DNA of 8,331 nt, taken from Sphingobacteriales bacterium (GTDB lineage Bacteria; Bacteroidota; Bacteroidia; Sphingobacteriales; Sphingobacteriaceae). The DNA lies in contig JAGVEE010000177.1 of assembly GCA_020058405.1 (NCBI GenBank), forward strand, positions 1 to 8,331, written 5' to 3'. Under the pieces are notes generated by a model. That model saw nothing but the letters and a program-made list of their open reading frames with translations, ran no database searches and had not been told where the DNA came from. Shown piece after piece: positions 7,101 through 8,331 of the stretch. How positions within the stretch are numbered: the stretch's first letter is position 1; every line of letters starts with the position of its first letter. Position numbers and translations under genes: made by a program.

Positions 7101-8331
7101 AAACTTTGTACATTTCTTTAATTCAAATGATGGAGTTGCTCAAGGCGACCCTGCAGGAGGTTATTTAGAAATTTATACTACTAACAATGGAGGTACTACT
7201 TGGACAAGGGTAAACTCTGCAAACATTCCGGCAATTTTAGCTGCCGATGAATATGGAACGGTTGGTTATTTTACAACTAATGGAAATAACATTTGGTTTA
7301 CTACTACTAAAGGTAGAATATTTAGAAGCACCAACAAAGGTGCAACATGGACGGCAGCAAGCACTCCGCTAGGGTTAAATGTTACGCTTACTAATTTAGC
7401 ATTTAGAGATGCAAACAATGGTTTTGTTACAGGTCTAAATCCGAGTACACAGGCAGATGTTGGATTATATAAAACTACTGATGGCGGCGCTACTTGGACT
7501 CTTTCAACTGCAAGCACAGCTGGCATTACGGCAAAATCGGCGATAGAATATGTGCCAGGTACCACTAGTACGTATTACATTTCTGGAGCAACTACAGGTG
7601 GTTCTGGTACAGCTTACAGTACTGATGATGGAGCTACTTGGACTGCTATCGATAATATCCAACATACAGCCTTAGGTTTCTTTAATGAAACAACTGGTTG
7701 GACTGGAGGATTTAATACAAGTAGTACAACGGGTGGTATTTTTAAATTAAGTTTACAAACGGTAACTGCTACAATTAATCCGCTAAGCAATACAAGTTTT
7801 TGTATAGGTCAATCTATATTATTGAGTGCAAACTTAGGAACTAATTTTACTTACCAATGGTATCTAAATGGCAATGCAATTCTGAATGCAAACTTATCAT
7901 CTTACAATGCAACTGCAGCCGGAACATATACTGTTGAAGTAATTGATGGTACGTGTTCATCTGTTTCTACAGGTGTACAATTAACTACAAATCCGAGTCC
8001 GAATCCACCAACTGTAATTGGCTTTAATAGTTTTTGTGCTGGCGATAGCACCGTATTGCAAACAGCTTCGGCAACAACACATATTTGGTATAAAAACAAT
8101 CTTCCTATTCAAAATGCAACTGCAAATAGTTTAGTCGTAAAAGAATCGGGAACATATAAAGTAAAAATTACAAATTCATTTGGATGTGAAAGCACATCAA
8201 GTGATTTTATAGTTACTGCTACATCATTACCAGCGAAACCAGTTGTAACAAGTTCGGCAGGTACAGAGCTTTGCGACCCAGAAACTACTAATTTAATTTC
8301 TTCTGTTAGTTCAAATGTACAATGGTACAAA
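4165..8331 (+). CDS. Giant secreted multi-domain Asp-box/PKD/Ig-like protein (3' end outside window)
   Basis: The frame starting ATG at 4165 has no stop for 1389 codons and continues past the window. A signal peptide (about 1-21, MKKALILLIV... SWSQ) directs export. In order follow a charged module (about 22-90), a first Asp-box propeller region (about 103-760), a PKD domain (about 767-847), a glycine linker (851-857), a second Asp-box region (about 859-1198) and Ig-like repeats (from about 1199). The composition is rich in Thr, Ser, Asn and Gly, as in surface and secreted Bacteroidota proteins. The layout matches VPS10/BNR-type T9SS cargo, so a C-terminal sorting domain is expected downstream but not seen. 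It may be an adhesin or a carbohydrate-active enzyme; a GH74-like hydrolase is possible because those also use Asp-box propellers, but I cannot assign a catalytic pair. It starts 1 base after the lipoprotein stop. Confidence 0.93.
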   Translation, partial: MKKALILLIVILFGFQLSWSQESATRNWREMMKDPNVNFYELQRAFYKDWEGKEIEKGKGYKQFKRYEAFMLPRIYPTGNLPAEAITSEMMNLFSQSRSSSAGNWTAMGPTTVPTNGLSYPSAGIGRINCIRFDPQNNNNIWVGTPGGGLWKTTNGGTSWTSNTDNFATLGVSDIAIHPTNSSIMYLATGDYDASDTYSIGVLKSIDGGVTWNTTGFTQATSSRYRIGRLIINPTNPDILIAATNSGIMRSTNAGVSWTTVVTGIFSDMEFKPGDPNTVYAASYANGGAARMYVSTNGGASFTLATGTPTSDALRISVAVTAANPAVVYALICNNAAGYKGLYKSTNSGVSYTLVNSTPNLLSGDELGADAGGQGWYDLSLAVSPLDANLIYVGGVNTWKSTNGGTSFTITGHWYGGNSGNIAFVHADHHNFEFQPASSVIFTGNDGGIRKSTNAGSSWTDLSNGLQISQFYRISIAKSNAEIVYAGAQDNGTNKYNATAWQSVLGGDGMQPLVDYNNANIVYSAIQYGDIRKSTNGGASYASIKPAGSPDGAWITPYVLHPTTSSTIFAGYNEIYKSTNSGSSWTTITSNLSNGDLYEVMAIAPSNANVLYAGTPNKLFKTTNGGTSWTSIVTGLPVSQAAITSIAVSNTDANKIWVSFSGYVASAKVYFSSNGGTSWTNVSTGLPNIPANTVEFQNGTDDAIYVGTDVGIYYKSNTVAWTSFMTGLPNVKVLDLDIHYATGKIRAATFGRGLWQSDLYSSVVAAPVANFSANNTTITEGQTVSFADLSTNTPSTWAWTFTGGTPSSSTSQNPTITYNTAGTYAVSLTASNGTGSDTHTKTSFITVNSAGGGGGSGCKSWAEQATGFTTANRGIESIEVLNANVAWAVAYDGSGGGATIRDYTKTINGGTTWTPSSINVGSTNYGLANITSTHSDTAWASIYPTTATVTAQGVYKTVNGGTTWTKQTTASYNTATSFINFVHFFNSNDGVAQGDPAGGYLEIYTTNNGGTTWTRVNSANIPAILAADEYGTVGYFTTNGNNIWFTTTKGRIFRSTNKGATWTAASTPLGLNVTLTNLAFRDANNGFVTGLNPSTQADVGLYKTTDGGATWTLSTASTAGITAKSAIEYVPGTTSTYYISGATTGGSGTAYSTDDGATWTAIDNIQHTALGFFNETTGWTGGFNTSSTTGGIFKLSLQTVTATINPLSNTSFCIGQSILLSANLGTNFTYQWYLNGNAILNANLSSYNATAAGTYTVEVIDGTCSSVSTGVQLTTNPSPNPPTVIGFNSFCAGDSTVLQTASATTHIWYKNNLPIQNATANSLVVKESGTYKVKITNSFGCESTSSDFIVTATSLPAKPVVTSSAGTELCDPETTNLISSVSSNVQWYK
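4228..4434 (+). other. Charged N-terminal module of the giant protein
   Basis: Residues about 22-90 are rich in Lys, Glu, Arg and aromatic residues and look helical, unlike the Thr/Asn-rich beta repeats that follow. Recognisable pieces are NFYELQRAFYKDWEGK (38-53), GKGYKQFKRYEAFM (58-71) and PRIYPTG (73-79). From memory, similar segments stand at the start of many Bacteroidota secreted propeller proteins. It may be a pro-region or a folding segment; its role is unknown. Confidence 0.6.
4471..6444 (+). repeat. First Asp-box (BNR/VPS10-like) propeller region, 11 clear boxes
   Basis: Eleven Asp-box motifs of the form [ST]-x-[ND]-x-G-x-[ST]-[WFY] begin at residues 153, 205, 251, 295, 345, 401, 452, 534, 578, 622 and 672, with a degenerate one near 713-721 (YYKSNTVAW). 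Each normally sits in a turn of a beta-propeller blade, so about 11-12 blades suggests one or two propellers. Residues 424-511 carry non-repeat motifs: VHADHHNFEF, NDGG, QISQFYR, GAQDNGT and GGDG. These recall a large family of secreted sortilin-like proteins. The aromatic end of the box is Trp in most copies but Phe or Tyr in four (295, 345, 401, 534). Confidence 0.88.
6463..6705 (+). other. PKD domain of the giant protein
   Basis: Residues about 767-847 form a PKD (Ig-like beta-sandwich) domain. It starts PVANFSANN, has VSFADLSTNTPSTWAWTF, where the WAWTF strand corresponds to the usual W-x-W-D/T-F/G segment, and ends with ITYNTAGTYAVSLTASN followed by FITV. PKD domains act as spacers or binding modules in secreted proteins. 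It separates the two Asp-box regions and is followed by a GGGGGSG linker (851-857). Confidence 0.85.
6739..7758 (+). repeat. Second Asp-box propeller region, 6 boxes
   Basis: Six Asp-boxes begin at residues 906, 957, 1006, 1055, 1104 and 1152, spaced 48-51 residues apart, which is regular enough for a single six- or seven-bladed propeller. All six end in T-W (GGTTW or GATW), unlike the S-W/F/Y endings in the first region. It resembles the photosynthesis-stability-factor/YCF48-like style of Asp-box propeller, based on the 'G-x-T-W' boxes and the 'F-x-[DN]-x-[NE]-x-G' strands such as HFFNSNDGVA and FRDANNGFV; this link is tentative. Confidence 0.82.
7759..8331 (+). other. Ig-like repeat domains of the giant protein (third is cut by window edge)
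   Basis: Two complete Ig-like (PKD-like) domains and the start of a third follow the second propeller. Each opens with a Cys (C1213, C1291, C1370), has a central QW-Y or IW-Y strand (W1232, W1308, W1387), and the two complete ones close with G-T-Y-x-V and a second Cys (C1264, C1341). The paired cysteines could form one disulfide per domain. Domains like these often form the stalk before the C-terminal sorting domain in T9SS-exported proteins. Confidence 0.8.

Noticed and set aside
4389..8330. Many open frames of 60-110 codons on the minus strand or out of frame inside the giant gene
   Set aside because: They are shadows of the Thr/Asn/Gly-rich repeat codons. The plus-strand frame from 4165 is open throughout and has clear domains, while the shadows have no recognisable motifs.
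4165..8331. Assignment of the giant protein as a sialidase or GH74 xyloglucanase
   Set aside because: Asp-boxes are shared by many unrelated propellers. I could not identify the sialidase Arg triad or a convincing GH74 catalytic Asp pair.
1..8331. CRISPR arrays, tRNA/rRNA genes, insertion sequences, phage or plasmid genes
   Set aside because: No spaced repeats of CRISPR type, no transposase or integrase frames and no RNA gene sequences were seen; nearly all of the window is occupied by the six genes described.

Overview
The window looks like chromosomal DNA from a Bacteroidota species, probably an environmental Sphingobacteriia-, Chitinophagia- or Flavobacteriia-type organism. The reasons are low GC, A/T-rich leaders without Shine-Dalgarno sequences, a DUF2147 protein, and a very large secreted Asp-box/PKD/Ig-like protein of the kind exported by the type IX secretion system (T9SS). 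Nothing visible points to phage, plasmid, transposon, CRISPR or RNA genes, and no gene-free stretch exceeds about 115 bases.

Left part (1-590): a minus-strand gene for a small exported DUF2147 protein is transcribed divergently from purT across a 115-bp AT-rich gap. The first 28 bases are a short AT-rich tandem repeat beyond its 3' end.

Middle (591-3763): a compact plus-strand unit of purT (formate-dependent GAR transformylase), a DHRS7B-like short-chain dehydrogenase and a two-domain VOC (glyoxalase/dioxygenase superfamily) protein. The gaps are 14 and 12 bp. The unit ends at a good intrinsic terminator hairpin (3727-3763). Only purT has a secure function. The other two look like oxidoreductase or metalloenzyme-type proteins with unknown substrates, and each has an altered expected active-site residue.

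Right part (3732-8331): a small lipoprotein gene whose start codon sits inside the terminator stem. One base after its stop, a giant gene begins and runs open for 1389 codons to the window edge. I translated that frame in full and found no stop. The giant protein has a signal peptide, a charged N-terminal module, a first Asp-box (BNR/VPS10-like) propeller region with 11 clear boxes, a PKD domain, a glycine linker, a second Asp-box region with 6 boxes, and a series of Ig-like domains cut off by the window edge. A T9SS C-terminal sorting domain would be expected downstream but is not visible here.

The most notable points are the start codon buried in the terminator, the lipoprotein/giant-surface-protein pair, and a cluster of His/Asp/Gln motifs in the first propeller that could be an uncharacterised site. 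I do not see clear evidence of a wholly new system.
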